Part shown: piece by piece, positions 18,401 through 29,500 of the stretch
How the letters are laid out: each line of letters begins with the position of its first letter
How positions within the stretch are numbered: the stretch's first letter is position 1
NCBI RefSeq assembly: GCF_902459535.1
Contig: NZ_LR699554.1
Coordinates: forward strand, 2,976,001-3,040,000
Origin: Paraburkholderia dioscoreae
Lineage (GTDB): Bacteria; Pseudomonadota; Gammaproteobacteria; Burkholderiales; Burkholderiaceae
Length of the DNA stretch: 64,000 nucleotides
Reading direction: 5' to 3'
Translations under genes and position numbers: made by a program
Notes under the pieces: model-generated
Told to the model about the DNA's origin: nothing
What the model saw: only the letters and a program-made list of their open reading frames with translations
Database searches by the model: none

Positions 18401-20519
18401 CGAAATTGACCGACTGGAACAGCAGGAAAACGTCACGCTCGCCTGCGCCGTAGCGCTCGGCAATCGCCGCGCAATGCAGCGCGAACGAGCCGTGATCGAC
18501 CACTACGCCCTTCGGCTTGCCGGTCGAGCCCGACGTGTAAATGACATACGCGGCCTGGTATGGCGATACGCGCGGCAACTCGACATTCACCGCGGAGGGC
18601 TCCTCGGGTTGCGGTTCCTCATCGACCAGCCACAAACGCAAACGGTCCGATTGCGGCAACGCGGCGAGACTTGCGCGTTCCGTGATGACGTGCGTGATCC
18701 GCGCGTCGTCGAGAATCTGTGCGAGACGCTCGCGCGGATGGCTCGGGTCGAGCGGCACGAATGCACCACCTGATTTGAGCGCGGCAATCAGGCCGACCAG
18801 CAGATCGACCGAGCGGCTCAGCGCCACGCCGACCCGCATTTCCGCACCCACCCCCGCCGCGACGAGACGTTGTGCCAAACGTGTCGCTAGTGCGTCCACT
18901 TCACCGCGCGTAAGCGACCGGTTCGTATCGGCCACGCCGCGAGCTTCCGGCCGCGCACGGGCGTGATCGGCCACGCGTTGATGCACCGGCCTGAATGCCG
19001 TGTCGCGCGGCAGTGTCGTACTATTCCATGCGTCGAGTTGTGCGCGCTCTGATTCCGGCAGCCACTGCAAATCTCCCACCGCGGCGGCGGGTGTCGCCGT
19101 CGCGTTCGACAGCAACTCGACGAATCGCGCAGCGAGGCGCTCTATTGCATCGGCGTCGAACAGGTCGAGCGGGTAGATGAAATACGCGTAGATCGAACCG
19201 TCGTCGCGTTCCTCGAAACTCAGCGTCAGATCGAACTTGGCAAACGGTGCGCCCGATGGCAACTCCGTCATGCGCACCTCCGCGAGCGAAGGCAGACGGC
19301 GGCGCGCGCCATAAGCGGCCATCACCTGAAACAACGGATGATGACTCGCGCTGCGCACCACGCCGAGCGCTTCGACCACCTGTTCGAACGGCACGTCCTG
19401 ATGCGACTGGGCGTCGATCAGCGTTTGCTGCGTCGCGCCGACCAGCGCGGCAAACGGCTGCGCCAGCGGAACCGGCGTGGCGAGCGTGAGCGTGTTCACG
19501 AAGAAGCCGACGAGACCGCCCACTTCGCCGCGCTCGCGATTCGCCGCAGGTACGCCGATCTGGATCTGAGTTTCACCCGAAGAACGCGCGAGCAACGCGC
19601 TCAGTGCCGCCAGCAATACGGCGAATGGCGTGGCGCGCTGCGCATTGGCGAGCGTCCTCGCCTGCTGAACGAGCGCCGCATCGAGAACGAAACGATGGCG
19701 CGCGCCACGCGCGCTGCGCTGAGCCGGGCGCGGCGCCGCGCCGGGCAGCATCAGCACGTCGCGATTCGCGTCCAGCCGCTCGCGCCAGAATGCCAACTGA
19801 CGTTCACGTTCGCCCGCGTCGAGCCAGCGGCGCTGCCACAACGCAAAGTCGGCGTACTGGATCGGCAACGGCGCAAGCGACACCGCTTCACTTTTCGCAT
19901 ACGCGCGATAGAACGAGGCGAGTTCCGCCAGCATCACGTCGGCGGACCAGCCGTCGGAGACAATGTGGTGCGTTGTGAGCGCGAGCCAGTGAGTCGTCGC
20001 GTCGAGGCGAATCAGGTGAGCGCGCATCAACGGCCCGACGGATAGATCGAAGGACTTCGCTTCGTCGGTGCGTGCAATCTCGGCGGCGCGTGCCTCGCGC
20101 TGATCGGCGGGCAAAACGCTCACGTCGCTCGCGCGCCACGGGCAGCGCGACGGCGCATGGACCGTCTGCAACACGCCGTCCGCACTTTCGGTAAAGGTCG
20201 TCCGCAGCGCTTCGTGGCGAGCGATCAACGCATCGCACGAAAGCCGCAGCGCGTTGGCATCGAGCGCGCCGTCGAGCCGCAGGCGTTCGGTGATGTGGTA
20301 CGCAGCCGGTTCGTCGATCATCCGCGCATGCAGCCACAAACGCGTCTGCGCGAACGAAGCCGGCACGCTCGCGGTCCGCTCGGCGCGCGGCGGAATCGGC
20401 AGCACGCGAAAGTCGATGCCGGCGGCGTCGAGCTTCGTGAGAAAAGCTTTGCGCTGCGCATCGGGCAACAGCGCGAAGCGCGACGCGAGGGAAAGCAGAT
20501 CCGGTTTGGCTGTGGTCAT
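15492..20519 (-). CDS. orbJ: Siderophore NRPS, C-A-T-C-T
   Basis: 1675 residues from the ATG at 20519; the frame is open to 20579 but only via TTG. Domains in order are condensation (HHIVSDGWS near 140), adenylation (YVIYTSGSTGKPKG; binding-pocket start NFDGAHEGW), carrier protein (HFFELGGHSLAAVR near 1070), second condensation (HHIVSDGQS), and a terminal carrier-like domain with LFEAGASSFDVV, where the usual GGxS reads GASS. There is no thioesterase. In the ornibactin model this protein adds the last hydroxyornithine, and its final condensation domain releases the peptide with putrescine; the same is inferred here. It starts about 60 bases after orbI. Confidence 0.92.
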   Translation of the reverse strand: MTTAKPDLLSLASRFALLPDAQRKAFLTKLDAAGIDFRVLPIPPRAERTASVPASFAQTRLWLHARMIDEPAAYHITERLRLDGALDANALRLSCDALIARHEALRTTFTESADGVLQTVHAPSRCPWRASDVSVLPADQREARAAEIARTDEAKSFDLSVGPLMRAHLIRLDATTHWLALTTHHIVSDGWSADVMLAELASFYRAYAKSEAVSLAPLPIQYADFALWQRRWLDAGERERQLAFWRERLDANRDVLMLPGAAPRPAQRSARGARHRFVLDAALVQQARTLANAQRATPFAVLLAALSALLARSSGETQIQIGVPAANRERGEVGGLVGFFVNTLTLATPVPLAQPFAALVGATQQTLIDAQSHQDVPFEQVVEALGVVRSASHHPLFQVMAAYGARRRLPSLAEVRMTELPSGAPFAKFDLTLSFEERDDGSIYAYFIYPLDLFDADAIERLAARFVELLSNATATPAAAVGDLQWLPESERAQLDAWNSTTLPRDTAFRPVHQRVADHARARPEARGVADTNRSLTRGEVDALATRLAQRLVAAGVGAEMRVGVALSRSVDLLVGLIAALKSGGAFVPLDPSHPRERLAQILDDARITHVITERASLAALPQSDRLRLWLVDEEPQPEEPSAVNVELPRVSPYQAAYVIYTSGSTGKPKGVVVDHGSFALHCAAIAERYGAGERDVFLLFQSVNFDGAHEGWFSQYMSGAAVAITADTLWPPAQTCRMMVREGVTMTYVPPGCATQLAEWALTHGAPPSLRSLTVGGEATSREAFALMRRAFPKARIVNGYGPTETVITPMLWMFYPTDSAAKLADSAYLPIGTLVGARSAHVLDARLNPLPVGVIGELYLGGEGVGVARGYLDRPALTAERFVPDPFGAPGARLYRTGDLVRRRADGVFDFIGRVDHQVKLRGLRIELGEIEAQLAAHDDVREAVAIVHGKGTQAALVAYVELSAEARERSTRADAAELDAHLRHTLPDYMVPAHIVVLDALPRNANSKVDRAALPEPQRVERAYQKPAAGLETALAQIFREVLGVERVGRADHFFELGGHSLAAVRVATRVAERLARDVPVRTLFEAPTLAQYAQRVMASARSEAVADMGDEPSNGVSSHSRIAPDANGVMPLSSAQLSLWFLWRSQPESAAYNIPVALRLRGPLDVVALREAFAQAAARHPALRVRLVERDGQLPGQRVAEPGPVELPVVDLAGDPLRTERERAAIALTDEDALTPFHLLDDAPLWRVRLLRVAEHDHVLSLVVHHIVSDGQSIDLWLEDLRTTYVAIVHGASPAAFATVSPSHQDLVLPVAAPRARLSFWRDALADAPSQVLPSPPSGRAASPSWSAGRHAFEFNPALVRRARSLALEVHATLPMLLHAALNVAFYRATGATDQPVGVLASTRELTGEAARRALGLFINAVVVRTRFAGTDTPVTLLAEVRDAALAAYAHADTPFADVVAALRTTRTEAGNPLFSVMFNYLRPAGTAQRDWAGLTLEDFNDVRHRVVFELELDVVEHADGRVTGAFSYANELVDGAFVEALSDDYLNVVQQFVDAPHEQLGVASARFALESVSAATNAERNPTSHSEATQRAHTLERIWSDLFEGNTPAHHDDLFEAGASSFDVVRFVDAAQATGHALEIADVFAAPTFAQLGARLVARASSVAELRDGA

Positions 20520-20582
20520 GCTGGGTTGTCTCAGTACGGGTCGGCTGGTCGATGGATCGATATGCGTGGCTTGCCGCAATCG

Positions 20583-23500
20583 TTATTGCAGTTCGAATTC
20601 GTCGAGGAGTGCGTCGATCGCGCGCGCGGTATCGCCTGCTCCATGCGCATCGCGCTCGGCGAGCGCGCGATCGATCGCGGCGGCGCAGCGCTGCAACGTG
20701 CGTTCGTCGAATAAGGTACGTAGCGGCAGAATCAACGTCCAGTGCAGATTCGCCTGCGCGTTGGCTTGTGTCGCGAGCAGCGAGTGGCCGCCCAGCGCGA
20801 AAAAGTCGTCGTCGCGGCCAATCGTGTCGACGCGCAGCACGCATTTCCAGATCCCGGCGAGTTCGTGCTCCGTCCCGGTGGCCGGCAACGCAACGGCTTG
20901 TTCGTCGGCGGCGCCGCGCTCGGGAGCCGGCAACGCGTGACGATCGCATTTGCCGTTCGGCGTGACCGGCAGCACATCCATCTGGATCAGATGCGAAGGC
21001 ACCATGTACGGCGGCAACTGCGCATGCAGGCCATCGAGCAGCGTTTGTGTGTCGAGCGCGCTATCCCCGCCGCGCGCCACATAACCGATCAATTGCTCGT
21101 CACGCACGATCACCACGGCATCGTGCACACCCGGTGTCGCCCGCAACAGGGTTTCGATTTCGCCCAGTTCGATACGCTGGCCACGCAGTTTCACCTGCGT
21201 ATCCATGCGGCCGAGATAGTCGAGCGCCCCATCTGCGCGACGGCGTGCCAGGTCGCCGGTTCGATAAAGCCGCGCACCGTGCGCAAACGGATCGGGAATG
21301 AAGCGCTCGGCCGTCAGTGCGGCCCGGCCGAGGTAGCCGCGCGCAAGTCCCGCTCCGCCCAGGTACAGTTCGCCGGTCGCTCCTTGCGGCAGCGGTTGCA
21401 ACGCCGCATCGAGCACGTGCAGTTGCAGGTTTGCAATCGGATGACCGATCGGCACGGACGCAGCGTCGGCATCACGGGCGTCGCACGTCCAGTGCGAAAC
21501 GTCGATAGCGGCTTCGGTCGGGCCATAGAGGTTGTAGAGCCGCGCATGAGGTAATTGCTGGGCGACGCGCGCCACCAGTTCCGGCGCAAGCGCTTCGCCG
21601 CTGGCGACGATTCGCTCGATGCTCGCGCAGCGCGCCGCCGCACGGAAGTCTTCCAGGTGGGCGACGAAGGCCGCGAGCATCGACGGCACGAAATGCAGCG
21701 TCGTGACGCGGTGCGTTTCAACGGCCGCGACAAGCCGCGCAGGGTCGCGGTGATCGCCGGGCGCCGCAATCGCGAGCTTCGCGCCGACGGCGAGCGGCCA
21801 CACGAACTCCCACACTGAAACGTCGAAACCGAACGGCGTCTTGTGCAGCACGACGTCGCTCGTGTCGAGGCGATACGCGTCCTGCATCCACGCAATCCGG
21901 TTCGCCAGTGCGCGATGCGTATTGCCCGCGCCTTTCGGCTTGCCGGTCGAACCGGACGTATAGATCAGGTAAGCGAGCTGATCGGGCGCGACGGCCACAG
22001 CCGCGCTGAGCGTGAAGTCGGCGCCGCGCAATGCGTCGATGGTGAGGATTTTCACATTAGCGCTATCGACAGCTTGCGTGACGCGCTCCAGTAGATGCGG
22101 CTGCGTCAGCACGACTGCCGGTTTCGCGTCGTTCAGCAGATACGCGATGCGGTCCGCCGGATAGTCGGGATCGACCGGCAGATAAGCCGCGCCCGCTTTG
22201 AGCACGCCGATCAGCGCCACCACCATGTCGAACGAACGCTCGACGCATAGCGCCACCGCCGTGTCCGCCTGCACGCCCGCTTCGATAAGCGCGGCGGCAA
22301 CGCGATCGGCATTCGCATCCAGTTCGCCATAGGTCATCTGCTGCGTGCGTGCTTGCTCGTCCGCGAATTCCAGCGCGATTGCTTCCGGCGACGCCAGCGC
22401 CCTCAATTCGAACTGCCGATGCAGCGCCTGCTGCTGCGCAGGCGGCCATACCTGCGCGGTCGAGTTGAAGCGCGCCAGTTTGATCAGATCGTCCGCACTG
22501 GCAATCGAAATCGTGCCGAGCGGTGCGTCCGGATTTGCGATCAACCCGGCAAGGCACGTTTCGAACGCGCGATGCAACGCCGCAACGCGTGATTCGTCGA
22601 GTCTCGCGGCGTCGTAGCCGTAATCGATGGTCAGCGTCGTGCCCGCTTCGATCACCAGCGTAAGAGCGAAATCGGTAGCCTCGATATTGCGCAGTTCACG
22701 CAACTTGAGCGCACGCTCGTCGCGTCCTTGCCATGCTTCGTCCACGGGATAGTTTTCGAACACGACCAGCGTGTCGAACAACGCGCCGCCGCCCTGTCCC
22801 GCCCACTGCTGGATTTCATAGAGCGGCGTGTGCGCATGCTCCGCAGCCGCGGCGTTGTCGCGCTGCAAATCGTGCAGCCATGCCGACGCGCGGCGCTGCG
22901 GCAACGGCGCGGCAATCACCGGCAGCGTGTTGATGAAGAGACCCAATATGGTGTCGACATCCGGCAGCGAGTCGGGCCGGCCGGCGACGGTCGCACCGAA
23001 CGCGACCGCGGTGTGATGCGTCATTCGTTGCAGCGCGAGCGCCCATGCGCCCTGCACCATCGTATTGAGCGTGACCTTCAGGCGGCGCGCGGCGTCGGTG
23101 AGACGCGCCGTCGTGGCCGCGCCGACCGTTTCACGCCGCGTGAGATGGCGCGACTCGCGGCCGCCTTTCGCCGGCGTGCGCTCCGCAACCAGCGTCGGTT
23201 CGTCGAGCAGCGCGAGGCGTTGCAGCCAGAAAGCGCGCTCGCTTTCGGCGTCGCGTGCGGCCAGCCACGCGATGAAGTCGCGATAACGCGTCTTCGCGGG
23301 CGCGGCGAACGGCTGCGGACGCGGCGGCTCGATGTAGTCGCGCAACACGTCGGCGAAGAAACGCGCGGTGCTCCAACCGTCGAGCAGCAAATGATGACGC
23401 GTCCAGACAAGACGCCACGTGTCGTCCGTGATGCGGATCAGCGCGACGCGCATCAACGGCGGCGACGTCAGATCGAATCCGCGAGCGCGGTCGGCATTGA

Positions 23501-26500
23501 GCCAGGTTTCGAAGGCATCATTCGCGTCAGCGCCGCGCTCGCGCCAATCGAGAATCTCGACCGGCATGCGCGCCTGGCGGTGCACGATCTGCATCGGCGT
23601 CGCCTCTTCCGGCGTGAAGCTGGTGCGCAAAATGTCGTGGCGCGGCACGGCGGCCTCGAATGCCGTACGCAGGCGCTCCACGTCCGGTTCGATCAACGTC
23701 GCGACCAGTTGATTCACGTAAGTGGATTGCCCGGGTGCGAACAGCGAGTGAAACAGAATGCCGTGCTGCATCGGCGAAAGCGGATAGATGTCGTCGACGG
23801 TACGCAAGCCGAGCGGCATGCGCTCCAGCGCGCCTTGCGTCAAGCCGCCTGCACGCGCGAGCGGATAGTCGCCGGGTGTCGCTCCGCCGCCGTGTTGCGC
23901 GAGACGCGCAGTGCAGGCGGCAATCAATTCCGCGAGCGCGCTTTCGAAGCGCTGCGCGATGGCTTCCACGGTGGCGCGCTCGAATTGCGTCGCGCCGTAG
24001 ACCCAGTGGACTTTGAGCGTGCGCGTGGCGTCGCCGTCGATATAGGCGTGAATTGCCAACGCATTGCCGAGCGGACCTGCCGGATCGCGTTCGCGGCCCG
24101 CGCCGCCGAAACGCGGCACGAGCGCCGCTTCACGCGGCGCATCGAACTGGCCGAGATAGTTGAAGGTCACATGCGGACGCGGCACGGCGGCGAGCGCCGC
24201 GCGCGTCGCCGTGTCGCCGTAGTGGCGCAGCACGCCGAAACCGAGCCCTTTGTTCGGCACGCCGCGCAGCGTGTCCTTGACCGCGCCGAGCGTGGCCGCC
24301 GGCGTGCTTTCAAGCGCGAATTGCACCGGATAGTGGCTGGTGAGCCAGCCGGGCGTGCGGCTCACATCCACGTCGTCGAACAATGCCTCGCGGCCGTGGC
24401 CCTCAAGCTCGATGCGGCACACAGGCAAGCCCAGCGACTGCGCCAGCGCCGCAATCAACAGTTCGATCATCTGCGTGCGGTAGGCAGCGTTCGCTTCCGT
24501 CAACGCGGCGCGCGTCAGATCGGCGCCGATGGTCTGGATCACGGATTGCGCGTCGGCGTTGGTCGCGCGGGCTTGCGGGCGGTCGAGCGGCAAATCGTCG
24601 TACGGCGCGGCGTGCGCGGTCCAATAGGGTATTTCGGCGGCAAACGGCGAGTTCGCTGTGTCGAGCGCGGCGCGCGCGAGCCGTGCCGCCCATTCCTGCG
24701 CACTCGTTCCCGTCGGCGCGAGACGCACGCTGCGGCGCTCGCACGCGGCGCGATAGGCGGCTTCGAGATCGTCCAGCAGCACACGCCACGACACACCGTC
24801 GACGATGATGTGATGGATCGCCAGATAGAGTTTCGTCGTGCCGTCGGGCATCAGCGCGGCCAGAGCACAAACGAGCGGGCCATGCGTCAGATCGAGCGTG
24901 CTTTGCAATGCATCGAACTGGGCGAGCGCGTCGGCTTCGTCGCGTGCGGAGACGGCCGCGAGCGGCAGCGTTTCGAATGCGCGCGCAGCGAGCGTGAGTC
25001 GCCATTCGCCTTGCGAACCAGCCGGCGCGAAACGCTGGCGGAATATTTCGTGGTGCGTCAGCAGCGTTTCGAAAGCGCGCGCGAAAGCGTCGAAGTCGAG
25101 CGGCGCGTGCGTGTCGAGTTCGATGGACTGATTCCAGTGGCCGCGTTGCGGAATATCCAGCGCGAAGAAACGCAGCTGTGCGGGCGTGAGCGTGACGGCC
25201 TGCTCGATCGGGGACGGCGCGGCTTGCGCCTTCGCTGCGCCCTCTGCCGCCGGCGCGGCGAGATCCACTGTCGTGGCGACACGCGCGAGTTGCGCGAGCG
25301 TCGGTGCGTCGAACAGTTGCTTCGGTGTGAAGCGCACACCGCGTTTGCGTGAACGGGCGATCACCTGCAACACGAGGATCGAATCGCCGCCCAGCTCGAA
25401 GAAGTTGTCATCGCGGCCCACGCGTTCGGCTTTGAGCACTTCTTTCCAGACAGCGGCGAGGGCTTCCTCGGTGACGCCTTGCGGCGCGTCGCCTGCTGCC
25501 GTGGTCGCTGCCGGCGCAACCGCGAGCGCCCGCAATGCCGCACGATCCACCTTACCGTTGGCGGTCACGGGCAACGCAGCAACGTGTTGCAACACGGCCG
25601 GCACCATGTAATCCGGCAGGCGCGCGCTCACCGACGCGCGCAATGCGGTTTCGTCGAAACGCGCACCGCTACTCAACGTAACGAACGACGCGAGACGCAA
25701 ACGCCCTTCATGCTCAACGGCAAGCGTTTCGGCCTGAGCGATGCCATCGAACGCGCGCAGTGCGGCGCTGACCTCGCCCGGTTCGACACGGTAGCCGCGA
25801 ATCTTCACCTGATCGTCGAGCCGGCCCAGAAAATCCAGCCGACGATCGGCGCGCAGTCTCACGCGGTCGCCGGTTCGATAGAGTCGCTCGCCCGCCGCGA
25901 ATGGATGCGGTACGAAACGCTCGGCAGTTGCGGCGGCGCGATTCAGATAACCGCGCGCCAAACCCGGTCCGCCGAGATACAACTCGCCGATCGCGCCCGG
26001 CGGCACGCTCGCGCCATAGCTGTCGAGTACACACGCATACGCGTTCGGCAAAGGCAAACCGAGCGGCACGGCGTACGCGGTTCGCATGCTGAGCGCGCGC
26101 AATGCCGCCTGCGCCGGCGCGGACGTGTCGCACGTCAATGCGCCGACCGTTGCTTCGGTCGGGCCATAGTGATTGATCACGCGGCAAGCCGGCTTGAGCG
26201 CGGCGATCCGCTCGACCAGCGACCACGGCAGCGTTTCGCCGCCCGTTACCAGGGCGTGCGCGGGAAGCACGTCGGCGGGATGCTGCGCGTCGAGCAGTGC
26301 GTGCAGGTGGCTCGGCACGATCTTCAGAATGCCGACGTTGCGCATGCGCATCTCGTGAGCGAATCGGTCGGGATCGAACGCGCATTGCGCCGGTAGCAGA
26401 TGCAGCGTACGGCCCGAGCAGAGCGCGCCGAATAGCGTGGTATGGCCGAGGTCGGCGGCGACGGTGGAGACCATTGCCATTGATGCATCCGGGGCAAACG

Positions 26501-29500
26501 CCAGTTCATCCAGCATGCCCTCGACGTAGTCCGCCAGTGCGGCATGCGAGATGACGACGCCTTTGGGGGTGCCGGTCGATCCCGAGGTGAAGATCAGATA
26601 GGCGGCTTGATCGGCCAACGGTGACGTATGCGATGCGGTTGCTGTTAAGTCACCAACATTCGCGGACGATGATTCTTGCGTGAGCGTGTCCACGTCGATC
26701 GAGGTCGCACCACCCACCGTGACGAGCGGTTGTGCCTGATCCGCCGTCAGAATCCAGCGCGCGCCACAGGCGTCGATAGAAGCCGCAAGGCGTTCATGCG
26801 GCGCTGCTGGGTCGAGCGGCACCACGTACGCACCAGACTTCATCACGCCGATCAGCGCAACGGCAAAACGCACCGAACGCTCGATGCACACGACCACCGG
26901 GTGTTCCGCGCACACGCCTACCGCTGCTCCCACTCCGCGCCGCCGCAAAGCAAGCGCGATACGGTCCGACGCCGCGTCGAGTTCGCCGTACGTGAGTTGC
27001 GTATCGGCATCCGCAAGCGCCACGCGATGCGGCATTTCACGCGCATGCCGCGCGAATAGCGCGAGCACGCTGTCAGCCACCGGTCGAAATTCGCGGCCAC
27101 GTCGCGCGGATCGATATTCGGCGCTATCAGCACAATCCAGTTCGGTAACGGCGCGTCGTGGATCGCGCACTGCATCGGCGACGAGCGCGGCGTAGCTATG
27201 CAGCCAAGCGTGCGCGGTCGCTTCATCGATACCGTCGAGTGCATACGCAGCCACCAGTTCGATGCCGCGCGGATCGTCGGTGAAATCGAGCGCGTAATCG
27301 AAGCGGGCGGCAAGGTCGAGGCCCGGCGACATGCGCACCGAGGCGCCCGGCAATTCAGCCGTCAGTTCCAGATCGAACTGCTGCGCGAACTTGACCTTGA
27401 GCCACGCGTCGCCACGCCGTACCGGCGGCTTGACGGCGTCGAGCACCTGATCGAACGGCACATCCTGGTGCGCGATCGCATCGAGCGTGGACCGGCGCAC
27501 GCCGTCGAGCAACGCGGCGAACGATTGATCCGGCGCGACACGCGCGCGCAGCGCCAGCGTATTGAGGAAGAGGCCCACCAGCGGCGCGGTCTCCGCCCGC
27601 TGCCGATGCGCGATCGGCGCAGCCACGACAACATCGGTCGCACCGGTCAATCGGTAGAGCCAGGCGTCGAAGGCGGCAAGCAGCACCGTGAACGGCGACG
27701 CCTGCGCGCGTCGCGCCGTTTCGCGCACAGCCTCGGAGAGCGCTACGGGCAAACGCAGCGTGAGACGGCCGCCGCGATAGTCGTGCTCCAGTGAGCGTGG
27801 CCGGTCGAGCGGCAATGCGAGTGCTTCGGGCGCATCGCGCAACGCGTCGCGCCAGTACGCCAGTTGCCTTTCGCCCTCGCCTGCGGCGAGCCAGTCGCGT
27901 TGCCATTGTGCGTAGTCGGCATACTGGACGGTCAGTGCGGGCAACTGCGGCTCGTGTCCCATCGCGAAGGCAGCGTAAGCGGTTCGCAGTTCGTCGAAGG
28001 CGCAGCGCGAACTCCAGCCGTCGCTGACCGAATGATGCGTGGTGAGGAGGAAACGCTGCGTGTCGTCAGCAAGCGTGACGAGCGCGGCACGCACCAGCGG
28101 CCCTTGCGACAGATCGAAAGCCGCGCCAACCTGCTGTTCCGTCAACGCCGCCAGTCGCGATGCGCGCTCATCCTCGCAGCACGCGCGCAGATCGATTTGC
28201 GCGATCGGCACCGGCAAACGGGCGTGGATGCGTTGCACGACAATGCCGTCGTCGGACTCGACCAGCGTGGTTCGCCACGCCTGATGACGCGCGATCAGAC
28301 AATCGAGCGCGCGTTGCAACGTGCCGATCTCGAGTGTGCCCTGCACGTCCCATTGCACCGCAACGTGGTAGGCCGCGCCGGCGTCCTGTGTTTGCGCGAG
28401 CACCCAGAACCGCTGTTGCGCGAACGAGGCGGCACGATCGACGAACGGCGCGTCAGCGGTACGCACAACCGTGATTGAATGTGAACCTGCCGACGTTTCA
28501 GTCTCACTGGCATCGATCAGACGCGCCAACGCTTCGAGCGGTTGATCGTCGAACAACGTGTCGAGCCGCAGATTCACGCGCCATTCGATCCGAATCGCCG
28601 CCTGCAATTGCATCGCCGCGAGCGAGTCACCGCCGCGTGCGAAAAAGCGATCGTTGCAGCCGATCGGCGCCGGATCGTTCAACAGCTTTTGCCAAAGCGC
28701 CGCAAGGCGCGTTTCGATGCGGGTCCGAGGCGCGACATGATTCGAATCGATCACGGCCGGCAGCGTAGCAACGAAGTCGCGCAGTGCTGTGCGATCGAGC
28801 TTGCCGTTCAATGTATAAGGCAGGCGCTCGAAGCGCACGAAGCGATGCGGCATCCAGGCCTGCGGCAAATGCGCGGCGAGATGAGCTTGCAGCGCGGCAT
28901 CATCGGGTTCGAGCGCATCTTGCAGCACGACGCAGGCGATCAGTTGCGTGCGGCCTCCGGCCGCTTCGGCCAGCACACCCGCATCGGCCACGGCCGGGTG
29001 GGTCAGCAGACAAGCCGCGATTTCGCCGGGTTCGACGCGCACGCCGCGCACCTGAACCTGATCGTCGATGCGGCCGAGATAATCGAACGAGCCGTCCGCG
29101 CGTTCGCGCGCGAGGTCGCCGGTGCGGTAGATCCGCTCGCCCGGCTCGCCGGTCGGGTCCGGCAGGAAACGTTCGGCCGTCAGCGCCGCGCGGCCATGAT
29201 AGCCGCGCGCGAGGCACACGCCGCCGAGCAGCAGTTCGCCGGCTTCGCCCTGTTGCGCCGCGCCGTCGATGCGCGCCACGCGCCGGCCGATCGGCCAGCC
29301 GATCGGCAGCGATGCAAAGCCGTTGCTTCCTTCGAGCGCCGGCGTCATTCCCGGATCGACGGGCCACAGCATCGGCGAGATCACGGCCTCGGTCGGCCCG
29401 TAGCCGTTGACGAGACGTACCGACGGGAACACGCGGCGGATTTCATCGAAACTGTCCTGCGACATCGCTTCACCGCCGAACAACAGCGTGCGCAGCGAAG

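Noticed and set aside
17151..18773. 540-codon plus-strand frame inside orbJ, and similar long plus-strand frames inside orbI (for example 22728-25352)
   Set aside because: Antisense shadows of NRPS genes; composition is Arg/His/Gln-rich and has no domain motifs.
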